A DNA stretch of 64,000 bases from Athripsodes cinereus (Eukaryota; Arthropoda; Insecta; Trichoptera; Leptoceridae), in contig OX388325.1 of assembly GCA_947579605.1 (NCBI GenBank), forward strand, positions 7,807,572 to 7,871,571, read 5' to 3'. A program made the position numbers and the translations under genes. Shown here in pieces: positions 10,001 through 20,009 of the stretch; position 1 is the first letter of the stretch, and the number at the start of each line of letters is the position of its first letter. The notes below the pieces were generated by a model. It saw only the letters and a list, made by a program, of their open reading frames with translations, searched no databases and was not told the origin of the DNA.

Positions 10001-12670
10001 CATAAGATATTGCTAACTATTTTTGTCTTTAGGAGTGTATTTGGGTTTGTTATAAATTTTGCATTACAAAAAAAATATAGGAGTATATTTTTTATACGCA
10101 GTCTGGATTTGAAATAAATCCAAATACACTCCACACGCTATAAAAGATAGCAACATACTTGTGTTGTAAATGTGGAGTAGGTTGGCAGCAGGTGGAATTG
10201 AACCCTGGATCTCTCAATTCAAAGTCAAAGACTGTACCACCGACCACCTCAATATTACTTTTTAATAAGGTAGAAAGAAAAAAAATTGTCAAAAAAAATT
10301 CTTACACCACTTAACGTCTTGAATTTTCTCTCACATATCTCACACTCTAATCCAAATATTCTTCTGTAAAGGTTTTCCAGATCGGCTCCTTGCGCAATCA
10401 ACTTTCCATTTTTATAAACCTGCTCAACTTCAGGAGGTGTTAATTTTCTATTCTCATCATCAAAGATTTCCATATCCGATGCGTCTGAATTATTATCATC
10501 AATGACATTTTCATCCTTTACAGGATCATAATCCGGAGGTCCCGGATCGTATTCTGTTTTACTCAGTTTCATAGCCGCTTTAGCTTTTTTCTGCTCCTCA
10601 ATTTCGGCTAATAATCTAGCCAACTGTAATTTGCTCTTCTGAGATGTGTCACACGTTTCATCTTGTTCTTTTTTAATACTTAATGTAACTTTTTTACCAT
10701 TTTTCTGTTTCGTTGTCGTCACCAATTTTTTCATTCTAGACTTTTTCAAACCCTTCTTATCAGTTTTTAACTTTTTAGCTTTATTTTTAATCAGTCGTGA
10801 CTTTGTTTTGATCAATGGTTCATCCTCTTCGCTCTCATTATTACTATCGAGCGTTGTCGTAGAAAGTGGATTAGATTTTTCTTTTTGTAACTTATCTTTT
10901 GCCAATGCGTTATTAACAATTTTTTGCACAATATCTTTTTGTGTTAATAAATTTGCCGGTATATTTTTCGCTAATATAATTCTTGTCACTTTTTTAGTAC
11001 CAGTATTGTTTATGATTTTAAAATTATTTGAAACTTTTTGTACAATCATTTTATTAGGTATATCATTCATGTTTATCGTTTGAATGTTATCCGATGATAT
11101 AGGATCCATTTTGATTTCAATTTCTTCCGCCTCTGGATTGATCCCGATGCTCTGAGTTCTGAGATCTATTTCATCAATAACTCTGGTTACTTTACTAGGT
11201 GATTTTGTAGAGCTCGATTGTGTGATCTTAGATGGTGTCACATTTTCACTTGTCCCCGCAGATGATTTGGAATGACTATTTCCATAAGAGGGGACAATTT
11301 TTTGCAAGCTGACCTTGTTATCCGTAGAGTAATCATCTCCTTGTCCGAGTTTACTATCCAGAGTTCTTTGACTTCTTTTAACAACCTTAAAGAATTTATA
11401 GAAATCTCCCAAATTAATTTTACATGTGGGACACATAACTGTAACATCGTCATTTGGCTCAATCTGTAAACATAAAAGAAATGTAAATTATGTCTTTTAT
11501 TCTTCATTGCATATAAGAACACCACAATATTGATCAACAATGAGAGGAGCCGTGGTTGCATGAGCAAGTCCTCGTCGCTTTAAGTGGTGCACTGATTTTC
11601 AGATCACAAGTTATCTCTGTGTGACAAATATGGATCATACGTACACTCATAGAAGTTGTAAAAAAAACTATAATTATTTAATACAATGCATGGGGGGTGA
11701 GTTTATCGCTGTTATAAAAGTTTTGCAACATTATAAAGTTGAGCATGTTGTACATGTAAATAAAATTATTCATACCAAAGTATGGTAAAAATGTTAAAGT
11801 TTAATTTATCGACCGACGGTTCTTGGTGGAAGTTCATATAAATAATTTTTAAAATGAAACACAATATTTAGTTATTCCACTATTGACTTTATTTATTTTT
11901 GCGAGCCGGCTTTCAAGAGCTTCCGCTCTCATCGTCAGGCAAAAGTAAAGACTTTACTCTTGCCTGACGATGAGAGCGGAAGCTCTTGAAAGCCGGCTCG
12001 CAAAAATAAATAAAGTCAATGTTGGAATAACTAAACATTGTGTTACATTTTAAAAATTATGGTAAAAATGTTTTGAGATGTTATTTTTTAAAAAAAAAAG
12101 ATATATCTGGGTTTTGTCATAAACCCAAATACAACCTTATACACCTTCAAAGTAAGCTAAAAGCTTGTGTTGTGAAAGGGGAGTTTTCTGGCATCTGGGA
12201 TTGAACCACAGACCTCATGTTCACGAGGCCGAGACTCTACCTCCAGGCTATCGACGAACTTTTGAAACTGAGATATAAACATAAATAATGGTTTATGAGT
12301 TGCACCCTCCATCGTCCATGGATATTACAGGAATGTCTTTCCTATGCCATCCATACGCTTTATGCAAATTCTTTCTAAAGAAGGGCTCAATATTCGCCTA
12401 AAGGGCTCCCCTCGACAAAATCCTCCCTAAAATTAAATACAACCGATATCCTCCGACTCCATAGTTTTACAACATAGACTTAAACTTGTTGTCAATGCAA
12501 AAATTCAATTAAGTGTATTTTCAGACCAATAAAAGCAGCAGTAAACTTACTTGAATATTAAATATCTCGTGAATAACTGCATCTGCCTGCACTCCATCAT
12601 AAACAACGCTCCATATATTATACAATTCTACACTGTCGGATAGACACAATCTACACAATAAAGAACACAT
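1039..12670 (-). CDS. ZAD-domain C2H2 zinc-finger protein (nine exons)
   Basis: Nine coding exons join in frame: 12670-12551, 11463-10306, 8758-8634, 7014-6904, 5805-5710, 4567-4391, 3468-3279, 2377-2228 and 1233-1039, giving about 773 residues. Exons 1-2 encode a ZAD (CRLC near residue 6, CPTC at about 56-59), an arthropod dimerisation domain that binds one zinc. Residues of about 75-400 are a charged lysine- and serine-rich linker. Ten C2H2 fingers follow from about 413 to 712, ending with CEYCPKTF; the second (CCKHKFYTRY) is degenerate. A 64-residue polar tail ends the protein. Five fingers are split by introns, and four consecutive junctions are phase 2, which strongly supports the model. 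Probable nuclear DNA-binding regulator; target unknown. The start is the only ATG before CRLC. The final exon is the least constrained. Confidence 0.88.
1555..1660 (+). repeat. LINE 3' tail
   Basis: The sequence runs GCGATAAGCTCGCCCATTGC and ends TTGTGCAATAAAGTTTATTA plus ATT repeats. A reverse-oriented copy is at 17029-17146 and a partial one at about 31915-31970. The shared 3' end with a short repeat tail suggests a 5'-truncated non-LTR element. Confidence 0.6.
1729..1804. mobile_element. Fold-back MITE, copy 1 (GTGTCGCTGAG family)
   Basis: A 76-bp near-perfect hairpin begins GTGTCGCTGAGTTTCG and ends with its complement; the arms are about 33 bp around a short ACATTTGA-type loop. It is flanked by AATT on both sides (1725-1728, 1805-1808), read as a 4-bp target duplication. 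Other copies are at 34108-34184 and 38872-39150. Confidence 0.75.
2449..2542. repeat. AT-rich hairpin
   Basis: An inverted repeat with arms of about 44 bp (left arm AAATAAAATATTTAAACTTG) meets at a TAATT loop. It lies in intron 7 of the ZAD gene. No other copy was noticed. Confidence 0.7.
3672..3905 (+). repeat. tRNA-derived SINE (family 2)
   Basis: A tRNA-like head GACCGGTGTAGCGCAGAGAT with a box B-like GGTTCCGGGCTCC is followed by TTGTCCTGGATCTAGGTGTTAC and an end reading ATACAAGATTCATATCTGAG. The reverse complement of the same layout is at 53440-53652 and a fragment is at 39180-39265. It lies in intron 6 of the ZAD gene. Confidence 0.7.
4001..4157 (-). repeat. tRNA-derived SINE (family 1)
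   Basis: Read on the minus strand, the head AGTTCGTCAGTAGCCTGGAG carries box A-like and box B-like motifs, followed by the AAGCTTTTAGCTTAC body and a TTTGGGTTTATAACTAAAAC end. Close relatives are at 12098-12262 and 42183-42346. Confidence 0.7.
4638..4829. mobile_element. Fold-back element
   Basis: Long inverted arms (left TACAAATATCAATATTAATA, right its complement) of about 65 bp flank a spacer containing paired CTCGAGTTTTATT motifs. It lies about 70 bp upstream of the ZAD exon 6 acceptor, and a LINE fragment abuts its right end. Confidence 0.7.
4873..5150 (+). pseudogene. LINE reverse-transcriptase C-terminal fragment
   Basis: The open frame 4883-5566 begins with residues typical of the extreme C-terminus of insect endonuclease/reverse-transcriptase LINEs: an IGHIARREPDNLERLV stretch, then RARGRAPMRW and EDRSRWKHFV. 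The rest of the element is missing, so this is a 5'-truncated remnant in an intron of the ZAD gene, not a host gene. The frame runs on into the oppositely oriented LINE fragment only by chance. Confidence 0.7.
5158..5560 (-). pseudogene. LINE C-terminal fragment, opposite orientation
   Basis: On the minus strand, residues such as CKRSVVDKMRVNKLRWFGRV and TTWLEHVDQILKDGRILS match the C-terminal tail commonly seen in lepidopteran LINE polyproteins, followed by a 3' UTR that recurs at 9779-9970 (same strand) and 53095-53390 (plus strand). The fragment lies tail-to-tail against the plus-strand LINE fragment at 4873-5150. Confidence 0.7.
6650..6765 (-). repeat. LINE 3' tail
   Basis: On the minus strand the sequence ends in a TAAATAAATAAA-like tail after TATAAATGTATCGAAATATA. 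The same module in the same orientation is at 38590-38700. It lies in intron 4 of the ZAD gene. Confidence 0.5.
8036..8515 (-). pseudogene. 5'-truncated LINE remnant
   Basis: The minus strand reads a short C-terminal frame (YLTFFGPRMYNRIIPN region, ending ERDLTNIIQ) resembling Jockey/CR1-type LINE C-termini, then an untranslated tail ending in AATAAATGAATAAATAAAAA. No other domain is present. It lies in intron 3 of the ZAD gene. Confidence 0.55.
8779..9617. mobile_element. Large fold-back element split by a hAT MITE
   Basis: The left arm (8779-8880 plus 9379-about 9455) and right arm (about 9460-9617) are almost perfectly complementary, for example AACATATTTTGAACTACTAC at the tip and CGACGCTTATGAATCGACTT at the centre. 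Without the inserted hAT MITE (8881-9378) the element would be about 340 bp. Its left tip lies about 20 bp from the ZAD exon 3 acceptor. Confidence 0.75.
8881..9378. mobile_element. hAT-type MITE
   Basis: This 498-bp element starts CAGTGTTTCCCAACC and ends GGTTGGGAAACACTG, a hAT-like terminal inverted repeat. It is flanked by a perfect 8-bp duplication TTGTATAT (8873-8880 and 9379-9386), the size expected for hAT transposases. It has no coding capacity and lies inside the left arm of a fold-back element. Confidence 0.9.
9779..9970 (-). repeat. LINE 3'-end fragment
   Basis: The CCTCACGCCGTGTCCGAAGT end and the downstream GAGAATTTGATTGACGTGAT segment match the minus-strand LINE fragment at 5158-5340 and the plus-strand copy at 53095-53390. 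Confidence 0.6.
10100..10256 (-). repeat. tRNA-derived SINE (family 1 variant)
   Basis: On the minus strand a GAGGTGGTCGGTGGTACAGT head with box B-like GGGTTCAATTCC precedes the usual AACACAAG body and ends near TTTGGATTTATTTCAAATCC. It lies about 50 bp downstream of the donor of ZAD exon 2. Confidence 0.65.
11842..12060. mobile_element. Fold-back element
   Basis: A 219-bp near-perfect inverted repeat with arms of about 100 bp, tips ATAATTTTTAAAATG and a centre near AAAGTAAAGACTTTACT. Its GC-richer core (GAGCGGAAGCTCTTGAAAGC) stands out from the AT-rich intron 1 of the ZAD gene. Confidence 0.8.
12098..12262 (-). repeat. tRNA-derived SINE (family 1)
   Basis: The minus-strand head AGTTCGTCGATAGCCTGGAG, a box B-like GTGGTTCAATCCC and the AAGCTTTTAGCTTAC body give the same layout as the copies at 4001 and 42183. 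It lies in intron 1 of the ZAD gene. Confidence 0.75.
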
Positions 12671-13434
12671 CCTGACCTCCAATTACATAATCATTTATCT
12701 AAAAGAACCAATGTTAAACAACTATTTTACAAAATTTTGCACAAAGTTATCGCAAATTAGACAAATCCTAACAATAGCAATGACATTTTGTTGACAGCAA
12801 TCAAACGTTACACCATAGATAAACGAAAATATTACATAAAGGCATAGTCACATTCTTATACTTGCATTTGGTACAAGTTAGTGTATCAAATCATAATTTT
12901 GTACGAATCATAAAATGGAAACAAAACATGGATTGATAATAATTATGTAATCTTCAATAACTAACATTGTTATGAATACTAAAAACTGTTGATAACTACA
13001 GGTAGAATACCCGTTAAAAATACATTATATAATTCTCAATATAAGGTCATTTTAAAGCATTTAAAGTCTTCAATACAAAATAAATACAAAGACGTTCATG
13101 GAGAATATTTTTAAGCAAATTCGACTTATTCTTAAAAGAGGAAAACTAATAATAATATAAATATTGGTACCTAATGTATTTGAAATTAATCATCGTGAAT
13201 CGCCCGAATGTGTTTAATATTGTCTATGACTAAAATGACATTGACAGTTGACATTTTGTATTATAACCTTAAAATGTTAAGTCGTTGTTATGGTTGTTAT
13301 TATCTTTCATTTTTCATGAACTTTTGCATTATATGATAAAAGAATGCCATATACGACGCAACGAGAATTGTTTTCTTTAAAATAGATTCACTAGTTTCGA
13401 TATTACTGAAAGTAATTGGTATAAACATAATACA
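12671..13434. promoter_or_regulatory. Divergent promoter interval
   Basis: These 764 bp separate the start codon of the minus-strand ZAD gene (12670) from that of the plus-strand six-finger gene (13435), so both promoters should lie here. No convincing TATA box or repeat was seen. This is inferred from gene order only. Confidence 0.45.
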
Positions 13435-14331
13435 ATGATGGAAAGTGATGTAAGTGCCGAAAGTACTACGAACAAACTAAACGATGAATCAGAAAAAAAA
13501 TATGTTTGGATTGATGTGAAACCAGAACCGATAGAAGAGGAATATGAAGACGTAGAACAGGAAAACTCCAATGATGAGAGTAAAGAAGAAGAAAGGGAGA
13601 AGCGATTTGTTTGGATTGATGTTAATCCAGAACCTGCTGAAGAAAAGGACTGTTTCGATCAAATAAAATACCCTCATCAACGCATTTACGACTTTGGACA
13701 AAATTTACAAATAGAATTTCAAACGTCTCCAAATAAACTAGACATAGATTCCACAGTACCTGGGACATCTAACAGATTCAAACGTAAACATTACAGCGGC
13801 GAAAAACTGTTTTCTTGTGATATCTGTTTAAAAAAATTCACTGATATGTCTAGTGTTAAAGTCCATAAACGTATTCACACAGGCGAAAAACCATTTGAAT
13901 GTGAAGTTTGTTTAAAAAAATTTAGTCAATCGCAAACATTGAAAATCCATAAACGCATTCATACGGGGGAAACACCATTCGAATGTGATGTCTGTAAGAA
14001 AAAGTTCCGTCGTTCCAATGCTTTAGGTGTTCATAAACGTATTCACCGCAACGAGAAACCATTTGAATGTCCTGTTTGTTTTAAAAGATTTAGCGACACG
14101 TCAGGTTTGATTGCACACAGACGAGTTCACAGTGGCGATAAACCGTACGCTTGTGAAATATGTATGAAAAAATTTACCAGTTCGTCTTATTTGAAAATAC
14201 ATAAAAGAATTCACACGGGTGACAAGCCGCTTGAATGTGATATTTGTTTAAAAGTATTTACGGATCCATCTTATTTTAGAGTGCACAAACGAATTCATAC
14301 GCCAGACAAAATAAAACAACTAAAAACATAA
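13435..14331 (+). CDS. Six-finger C2H2 zinc-finger protein, intronless
   Basis: A single open frame of 298 residues with no introns. The acidic N-terminus contains a duplicated short motif, KYVWIDVKPEP near residue 21 and RFVWIDVNPEP near residue 57, each followed by glutamates. Six Krueppel-type C2H2 fingers fill about 126-290, joined by TGEKP-like linkers, the hallmark of sequence-specific DNA binding: CDICLKKF, CEVCLKKF, CDVCKKKF, CPVCFKRF, CEICMKKF and CDICLKVF. The tail is short and basic. It is divergent to the ZAD gene, 764 bp away. A second Met follows immediately (codon 2), so the start is ambiguous by one residue. Probable nuclear transcription regulator with unknown targets. An upstream non-coding exon cannot be excluded. 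Confidence 0.9.
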   Translation: MMESDVSAESTTNKLNDESEKKYVWIDVKPEPIEEEYEDVEQENSNDESKEEEREKRFVWIDVNPEPAEEKDCFDQIKYPHQRIYDFGQNLQIEFQTSPNKLDIDSTVPGTSNRFKRKHYSGEKLFSCDICLKKFTDMSSVKVHKRIHTGEKPFECEVCLKKFSQSQTLKIHKRIHTGETPFECDVCKKKFRRSNALGVHKRIHRNEKPFECPVCFKRFSDTSGLIAHRRVHSGDKPYACEICMKKFTSSSYLKIHKRIHTGDKPLECDICLKVFTDPSYFRVHKRIHTPDKIKQLKT

Positions 14332-14390
14332 AAAATATATATTTTATGTTATAAAACAAAATAGGTACATAATAATTAATCTGGCCAATG

Positions 14391-14811
14391 GGCCACTTGC
14401 AGTCGTGGGGGATTTCAATAAAAATTATCGAATTAAGTTAATTTGAGGTCGGAAAACACAAATATGTCAGTTAAATTTTTTTAAATATCTGAAATATGTA
14501 GAATTTCCAAAAATAAAATCCAAAATTTTTGACGTTTGGCAAAACACTCTAATTGGCTCTTGACAGCTGATGACGTCACGGAGTCTCATATGTATATGAG
14601 ATTATAATCTGTGGTGGGAAAGTTACTATGATTCACGGAACTCTGTGACGTCACAATGCCGCCATATCGTTTTTGATCACTCTGAGAAAATCCTATTTTT
14701 AAAAGCTAATATCTATGAAAATAGTGCAAGAAAAATTAAAATAAATTGTGGTTGTGTTTCTTTCATATTAATTTACAATTTTATGTAATAAAAAAAAATC
14801 TGCAAGTGGCC
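14391..14811. mobile_element. Candidate MITE
   Basis: GGCCACTTGCAG at 14391-14402 is repeated inverted at 14800-14811. The interior carries two TGACGTCA palindromes and an ATATGTATAT-like centre. No clear target duplication was found, so the boundaries are approximate. It starts 60 bp past the stop codon of the six-finger gene and may form part of its 3' UTR. Confidence 0.5.
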
Positions 14812-14921
14812 AGTTTTATTTATAGCTTCTCTAGTGCTGTTGTTATTTTGTTTTAAAAAACTTAAGTTTGTTGGTATACGTATTGGATGTAAATAAGAAC
14901 ATACATTTTTTTTGAGGTGTT

Positions 14922-15062
14922 AAGTAGCCTGATGGTAGTGTCTAAGACTTTTAATCGAGTGATACTTAATTCGATTCCAACCTACCGCTGCCAAACTACT
15001 CCATTTTCACGACACAAGCATATTGCTTGCTGTGAGGGTGTATTTGGATTTATTTCAAATCC
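14922..15062 (+). repeat. tRNA-derived SINE (family 1)
   Basis: A tRNA-like head GTAGCCTGATGGTAGTGTCT and a box B-like AATTCGATTCCAACC, then the ACGACACAAGCATATTGCTT body and TTTGGATTTATTTCAAATCC end. Confidence 0.7.
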
Positions 15063-15410
15063 TATGTCAACTTATGTTCAAAAAAATAATAATCAAATTC
15101 AAAAATTTTGTTGCAAAACTATCAGTTGAGTTTTTTTTTTTATAATGTTAAGTTGACTTGATGTTCCTTTAATAATGTGCTTAAGTTATTTAAAACTTGT
15201 GAATATAGACATCATATTTTCTATGAAATTGTCAAAGAATGTATTTCTATGAAATACATTACATCTATGTATTTCTATGAAATACATTACATTACATATG
15301 AAATACATCTATGAAATACCCAAACTCTCAAACAAATAAACATATAATTTATATATCCAATATTAATTTGCTTGTACGTACGTACCAATAGATTGACTAA
15401 GTTAATAATA

Positions 15411-15803
15411 TAGTAAAACCTTAATATAACGGACCCCTATTTAACGGTCTTCGGATATAAGGGACAAAAATTCTCCTGTTAATATTTTACATGCTTGAAT
15501 TCAAGTGTCGCTACATAAATAAACAATTTTTAGTGGCCGTGATAGACACGACCGAAGACAATCAAATAGAAACTTGATTTCTTTTTACCGAAAGCATGCG
15601 CGTTAATATCAAACGCCAACGTCATTTCACGACGAGTGTCCGAAGACAAATAGAATTTAATTATTTTTTTATTTATATCGAAATACATACAGTGTATTTT
15701 AATAAAAAGTTTTTTGATTTATTTAAAAAAAAATTATAACGAATTTTCGTCTTTGATGGACACACGCTCCCTCCAACTAGTCCGTTATATTCAGGTTTTA
15801 CTG
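15411..15803. mobile_element. pogo/Tigger-like MITE
   Basis: The ends read TAGTAAAACCTTAATATAAC and, inverted, CAGTAAAACCTGAATATAAC: about 25-bp terminal repeats of the CAGTAAAACCT type known from pogo/Tigger elements, flanked by TA. It is 393 bp with no transposase. Confidence 0.8.
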
Positions 15804-16002
15804 TATTTATAAATTGCTTAAATGTAATAAAATCAAACCTTGCTTTAATTTATTTTATACTGGCTGTAAAGACGATGAATAGATATATATTGTGATTAGA
15901 GTGAAATTGAGATGTACAAAGATTATCTATACTTTATAAATAGAGGCCATAAATAGAAATTTCTAAACTACCTCTTAAAATTTTACTCATTCCAGGACTC
16001 CA

Positions 16003-16699
16003 TTTGACTCGTACCCAGCATTCTCTCTAGGGGAGAAGAGGTGACAATGGCAAAGAAAATCGGTATAGGAATTTGAAATGTTTCACAATCTCCCTGTTTT
16101 TGTTACGGAATATTTTAGGGCCACCACATATTTTAAGTCGGATAGCTACCGATTAAATGTAAGGACTACCGATTAAATGTAAGGACTTTTTTGGGTCTTA
16201 AATGTAAGGACCTTAGGAATTGTTCATTTAACATACACACAAAATTTCTACCGCACTGTAACTAGATTTTCAATTTGGTATATAAGTATTTTAAATATTT
16301 CACATTCCTCATTTTTGTTCCACAATTTTAGAGACACTTTATATTTAGTCGCCCAACTCAAGGAGAGAGAAGGTGATTTCTCATTTCAATGCCAATTTCC
16401 CACACTTAATAGTAATTATGCCTACTATTTTTGAGATCCTACCCGCTACCCCCTTTGCCCCCCACACCCTGGGTACACCCATGACTTTTTCCTCTAACTG
16501 TCAGTTTCATAAACATAAAGTTCAAAATATTGTAATTACTCTCGTAACTACCCGCTACCCCCTTTGCCCCCCGCACCCTGGGTACACCCATGACTTTCCT
16601 CTAACTGTCAGTTTCATAAACATAAAGTTCAAAATATTGTAATTACTCTCGTAACTACCCGCTACCCCCTTTGCCCCCCAGCACCCTGGGTACACCCAT
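16003..16699. mobile_element. Degraded hAT-like element
   Basis: The left end (CTCGTACCCAGCATTC) and right end (CTGGGTACACCCATGAC) are imperfectly inverted. The interior (GGAATTTGAAATGTTTCACA) is shared with the element at 20765-21032 and with the hAT MITE at 33515-33835. The right end has been drawn into a tandem array. Confidence 0.45.
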
Positions 16700-16762
16700 G
16701 ACTTGTTCCTCTAACTCTCAGTTCCATAAACATAGAGTTCGAAATGTCGTAATTCTATTATT
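16441..16762. repeat. Tandem repeat, three units of about 108 bp
   Basis: Units start at 16441, 16550 and 16657 with ACCCGCTACCCCCTTTGCCC and continue through TGGGTACACCCATGAC into TCATAAACATAAAGTTC. Each unit includes both the transposon end and its flank, so the duplication happened after insertion. Confidence 0.85.
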
Positions 16763-16925
16763 TAATATGGTTACTTCTAAAAGTTTTATGTGCGAAAATT
16801 TTCAAGAAACTTTCATTTTTACAAAACCGGCCATAAGTTCTGATGACAGGCATTCACAAAAAATGTTGCTTTTGTCTAGCATTGATCGTAAAAACAATCT
16901 TTATTAATGTATTGATTGAGCATCG

Positions 16926-17032
16926 AGGTAGTCTGTAGCTTGATGGTAGAGTCTCAGACTTCCATTTGAGAGAACCTGGTTCAATTTCTCCAGCTACCAA
17001 CTTTGCACTGAGGGTGTATTTCAGTTTAATAA
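16926..17032 (+). repeat. tRNA-derived SINE (family 1), short
   Basis: A head GTAGTCTGTAGCTTGATGGT with a box B-like TGGTTCAATTTC and then the GGGTGTATTTCAGTTTAAT end. The tail merges into a reverse-oriented LINE tail. Confidence 0.6.
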
Positions 17033-17146
17033 TAATAAACTTTATTGCACAATAAGAAGCATACATAATTACCAAGTTATAAAACAATGTGATACAAATA
17101 AATGATATTGTGCAATGGGCGAGTTTATCGCAGAAGCGATATCTTC
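17029..17146 (-). repeat. LINE 3' tail
   Basis: Reverse complement of the tail at 1555-1660: on the minus strand GTTGGAAGATATCGCTTCTG leads to TTGTGCAATAAAGTTTATTA. Confidence 0.65.
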
Positions 17147-17149
17147 CAA

Positions 17150-18960
17150 CGTAACCCAGTTTACTTCAAACTCAGAGAAAAGTAATTGAGAAATACCCAT
17201 TTCAAATTATGTTTTAGTATTTTTGAGACTGTAAATATAATAAGTATTATGAAATGTAAACAATTTTATTTATGAATAAGGATTTTATTAAAAACATGTG
17301 TCACTTTAATAAAAAACATTTGTACTTATCTGTATGTGGGAGCGAAACTGCACTTTGTCCAACTTTGGCAAAAATAACTTATTTACATAGTGTTCTAGTC
17401 CTCATTATGTTCTTTTTGATGGAATATTCACCCGTCTTGAAAATGTATATTTTGTGATAATCTATAAACAAAAAATCAATGTCAATTTTTTTTATAGCAA
17501 AATGACATTTAAAAAATTTGAAAAGCCGTACTGAAAAATGATTTTTTGTGACATAGTGTGGTTTCGCTCCGGCACACTGATTTAAAGTGAACAATGTTAA
17601 AATATCAGCGCCTGTCTAATCATTGTAATAAGTAGTTTTAATTTACTGTACAAATGTGTGAGGTTTTTTTTCTGCTCTACAAGAGTGAAAAGAATTAATT
17701 TGAATCAAATTTGAATGATGTAATTAACAATATTTCATCCTGCAAATCAAAAATAATTGATGAGGTTATAAAGTGAATCTATTTTTTATTTATTTATTTA
17801 TTTTAATAGACATCTTAACAATGAATAATACAATAATTCAGTTAAATATTTACATCGCCAATTAAAGAATCTAAATTCTGAACAATTTAGTAGCTCAATT
17901 TGAACAAAATAATTATCGAAATAGGAAGGGAATCTAAAAAAGAAATTTTCACATTTTTTTGTAATAATCTGGGAAAATTTCAGACAAGGTGAAAGTATTA
18001 AAATAAAATTTATGAATTTTCTACTTATATTCACGTAATTATATAGTTTTTCATCCAAGAAATGACATGATAATGAAATGATTGTCAATAAATGTGCTGT
18101 AGCATAAAATAGCACCAGACTAACTCTAACCAAACCTACCTACAAATCAGTCAAACGTAAAAATTTAAGTACACTTGTGAATGTTTAACGCGTACGAAAA
18201 ATGCAAATCATTTTGTTCTAAAAAACCACAAAATTCCACTGGATTCTTATTCTCCAGGTAAAATATTACATTGTTGAAAGAACCTCTACACACTCGGATA
18301 TCTCAGGAGTCGGGGACTCCTATTTATCCGAATTTGCAGACTCACTTTCTTTTCCTCACGGGCGACCTGAAGAACAGATCAACGTAAGTCGCCTCGCAGG
18401 AATAATAAACAAAAGAAACAATAAATAACCCATATGGGAAAAAATAAAATACATGCAATACATGTGTGACAGCATTAACAAAAAATAGATTCTTAAAAGA
18501 AACAAAAAAAAAAACAATATATACATCTTAAAAAAAATAGTTGACGTTTATATACATTCACATAATCTGGAAAAATTCCAATAATTCTTTCTTAATTTAT
18601 TTCTCCTGGCTGACCGATGAATCTGTTACTCAAATGCAATCTGCAACATAGATTTTTAAATTTGTTACCAAGTTTTCTATATGTTTTAGATTTAAATATT
18701 AATACGTGTTGATGACTGTGTCATTTTTTTTCTAGTTTTAATGTAATAATACCATTGTCATACTTTGTGATAAGATCAAATTAGTTTTAAGTAGTTACAT
18801 GTAGCATTCGCTCAGCTCCGTAAGCCAATACATTGAAATTGTAATATTATGAGATATTTGCGAGGCAATATGACTGTTGACTACATACAAATGTGGACTT
18901 ATGATATGAAAATGATTTTTTTTTAAAAAAACAATCAACACAGATTGAGCTAGTCCTAAA
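17150..18960. other. Intergenic stretch without a recognised gene
   Basis: AT-rich. A minus-oriented repeat at about 17780-18140 ends in an AAATAAATAAATAAA-like tail and shares TTTTATGCTACAGCACATTT with 50560-50610, so it is probably a LINE remnant. Around 18295-18345 a GGAGTCGGGGACTCC palindrome matches 7680-7715 in reverse. No coding signal was seen. Confidence 0.5.
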
Positions 18961-18968
18961 CTAAAATA

Positions 18969-19224
18969 CAGTCGACCCTCGGTAATTCAGTCCCCTCTAA
19001 TACGGCATCCCCTGTAATCCAACATGCTAATTTACATGATTTTATTAATATCAATATTAATAAACTGATTTTATCATTGGATCTGTAATTTGTCTGATTA
19101 CAAGGTACTCGTTTGTAAAATATTCCAGACTATAGAGGGTCTTAGGCAGTACTCTATAATCCGACAAATTCGATAGTCCGATACTGCCTTGCCAAACGTT
19201 TGTCGGATTACCGAGATTCGACTG
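18969..19224. mobile_element. pogo/Tigger-like MITE
   Basis: 256 bp. The left end is CAGTCGACCCTCGGTAATTC and the inverted right end CAGTCGAATCTCGGTAATCC, flanked by TA on both sides (18967-18968, 19225-19226). Typical of pogo-clade terminal repeats; non-coding. Confidence 0.85.
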
Positions 19225-19266
19225 TATTAATCTTGTATTATGGTGAAATTAATAAAACAAGTGTTT

Positions 19267-19382
19267 TATTCTTCTATTTGATTTATTCACAGGAGAGATG
19301 TCTTTCGTCTTGTTAGGACATTGTCAATCTCTAACAAGACAAAAGATGTCTCTCTCGTGAATACATAGAAAAGTGGAATAAA
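19267..19382. mobile_element. Small fold-back element
   Basis: Arms of about 50 bp (TTATTCTTCTATTTGATTTA inverted at the right) with a core GATGTCTTTCGTCTTGTTAG and its complement. Confidence 0.65.
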
Positions 19383-19732
19383 TTTTTTTTTTTTTTTAAT
19401 TTCATTATTGAATTCTGCTACCTAAACACCGACACAGTGAATAAATATTTCATATGTAATATTTAACATCTTCCAATCAGTAATAATAATTGGTTGTGTC
19501 ACTTATCTTTGCCATTTTATCATTTTTCATGAAAAAACCAATTGCCTCAATCAGTCTATGAAGTAAGTAGGTACATAAATTATTTAACAATTATTTATTT
19601 CTTAGGTTAAAATTAATACTAGTAAATATTTAATGATTGTGATTAAGGAAAAATAAAATTAATTTATAGTATTTATACATTTTTTATTTATTATCCCACA
19701 TTTATTTACAATGAAAAGAATTGCTGTCCATA

Positions 19733-20006
19733 GACCATTAAAGGATGACGTCACAGAAAAATCATTGAGGGGCATCAGGCATCCCAACACAACAGACGAT
19801 TACGGTGTAATATTAGGTGGAACGCCTAAAGAATACCTTATAATCAAAAAAACTGTCAGTGTCGATTTTGTTATTATTTTGTCGTCTGACTTTCTTTTTT
19901 TTCTCTTATGGCATAACATCCTACAAGGATGATTTGCGCAATCTGACTGTTTGCCCCCCCAAGCAAAAGCAAATCCATAGACAAGACCACGTGACCTTTA
20001 ATGGTC
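19733..20006. mobile_element. TA-flanked MITE, copy 1 (GACCATTAAAGG family)
   Basis: The ends are GACCATTAAAGG and CCTTTAATGGTC, flanked by TA, as in Tc1/mariner-type elements. It is almost identical to the copy at 21927-22198, differing mostly by indels in a T tract and a C run. The short open frames in both copies are incidental. Confidence 0.85.
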
Positions 20007-20009
20007 TAT

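Noticed and set aside
10646..11083. 145-codon plus-strand frame
   Set aside because: It is antisense to ZAD exon 2; the F-, L- and S-rich translation is the shadow of a lysine- and glutamate-rich coding region.
17798..18133. 111-codon minus-strand frame
   Set aside because: Phenylalanine-, isoleucine- and leucine-rich translation of AT-rich repeat DNA shared with 50560-50610; no domain.
19711..19932. Frame shared with 21959-22186, suggesting a small duplicated gene
   Set aside because: Both frames lie in copies of the same TA-flanked MITE and differ by frame-changing indels at the end.
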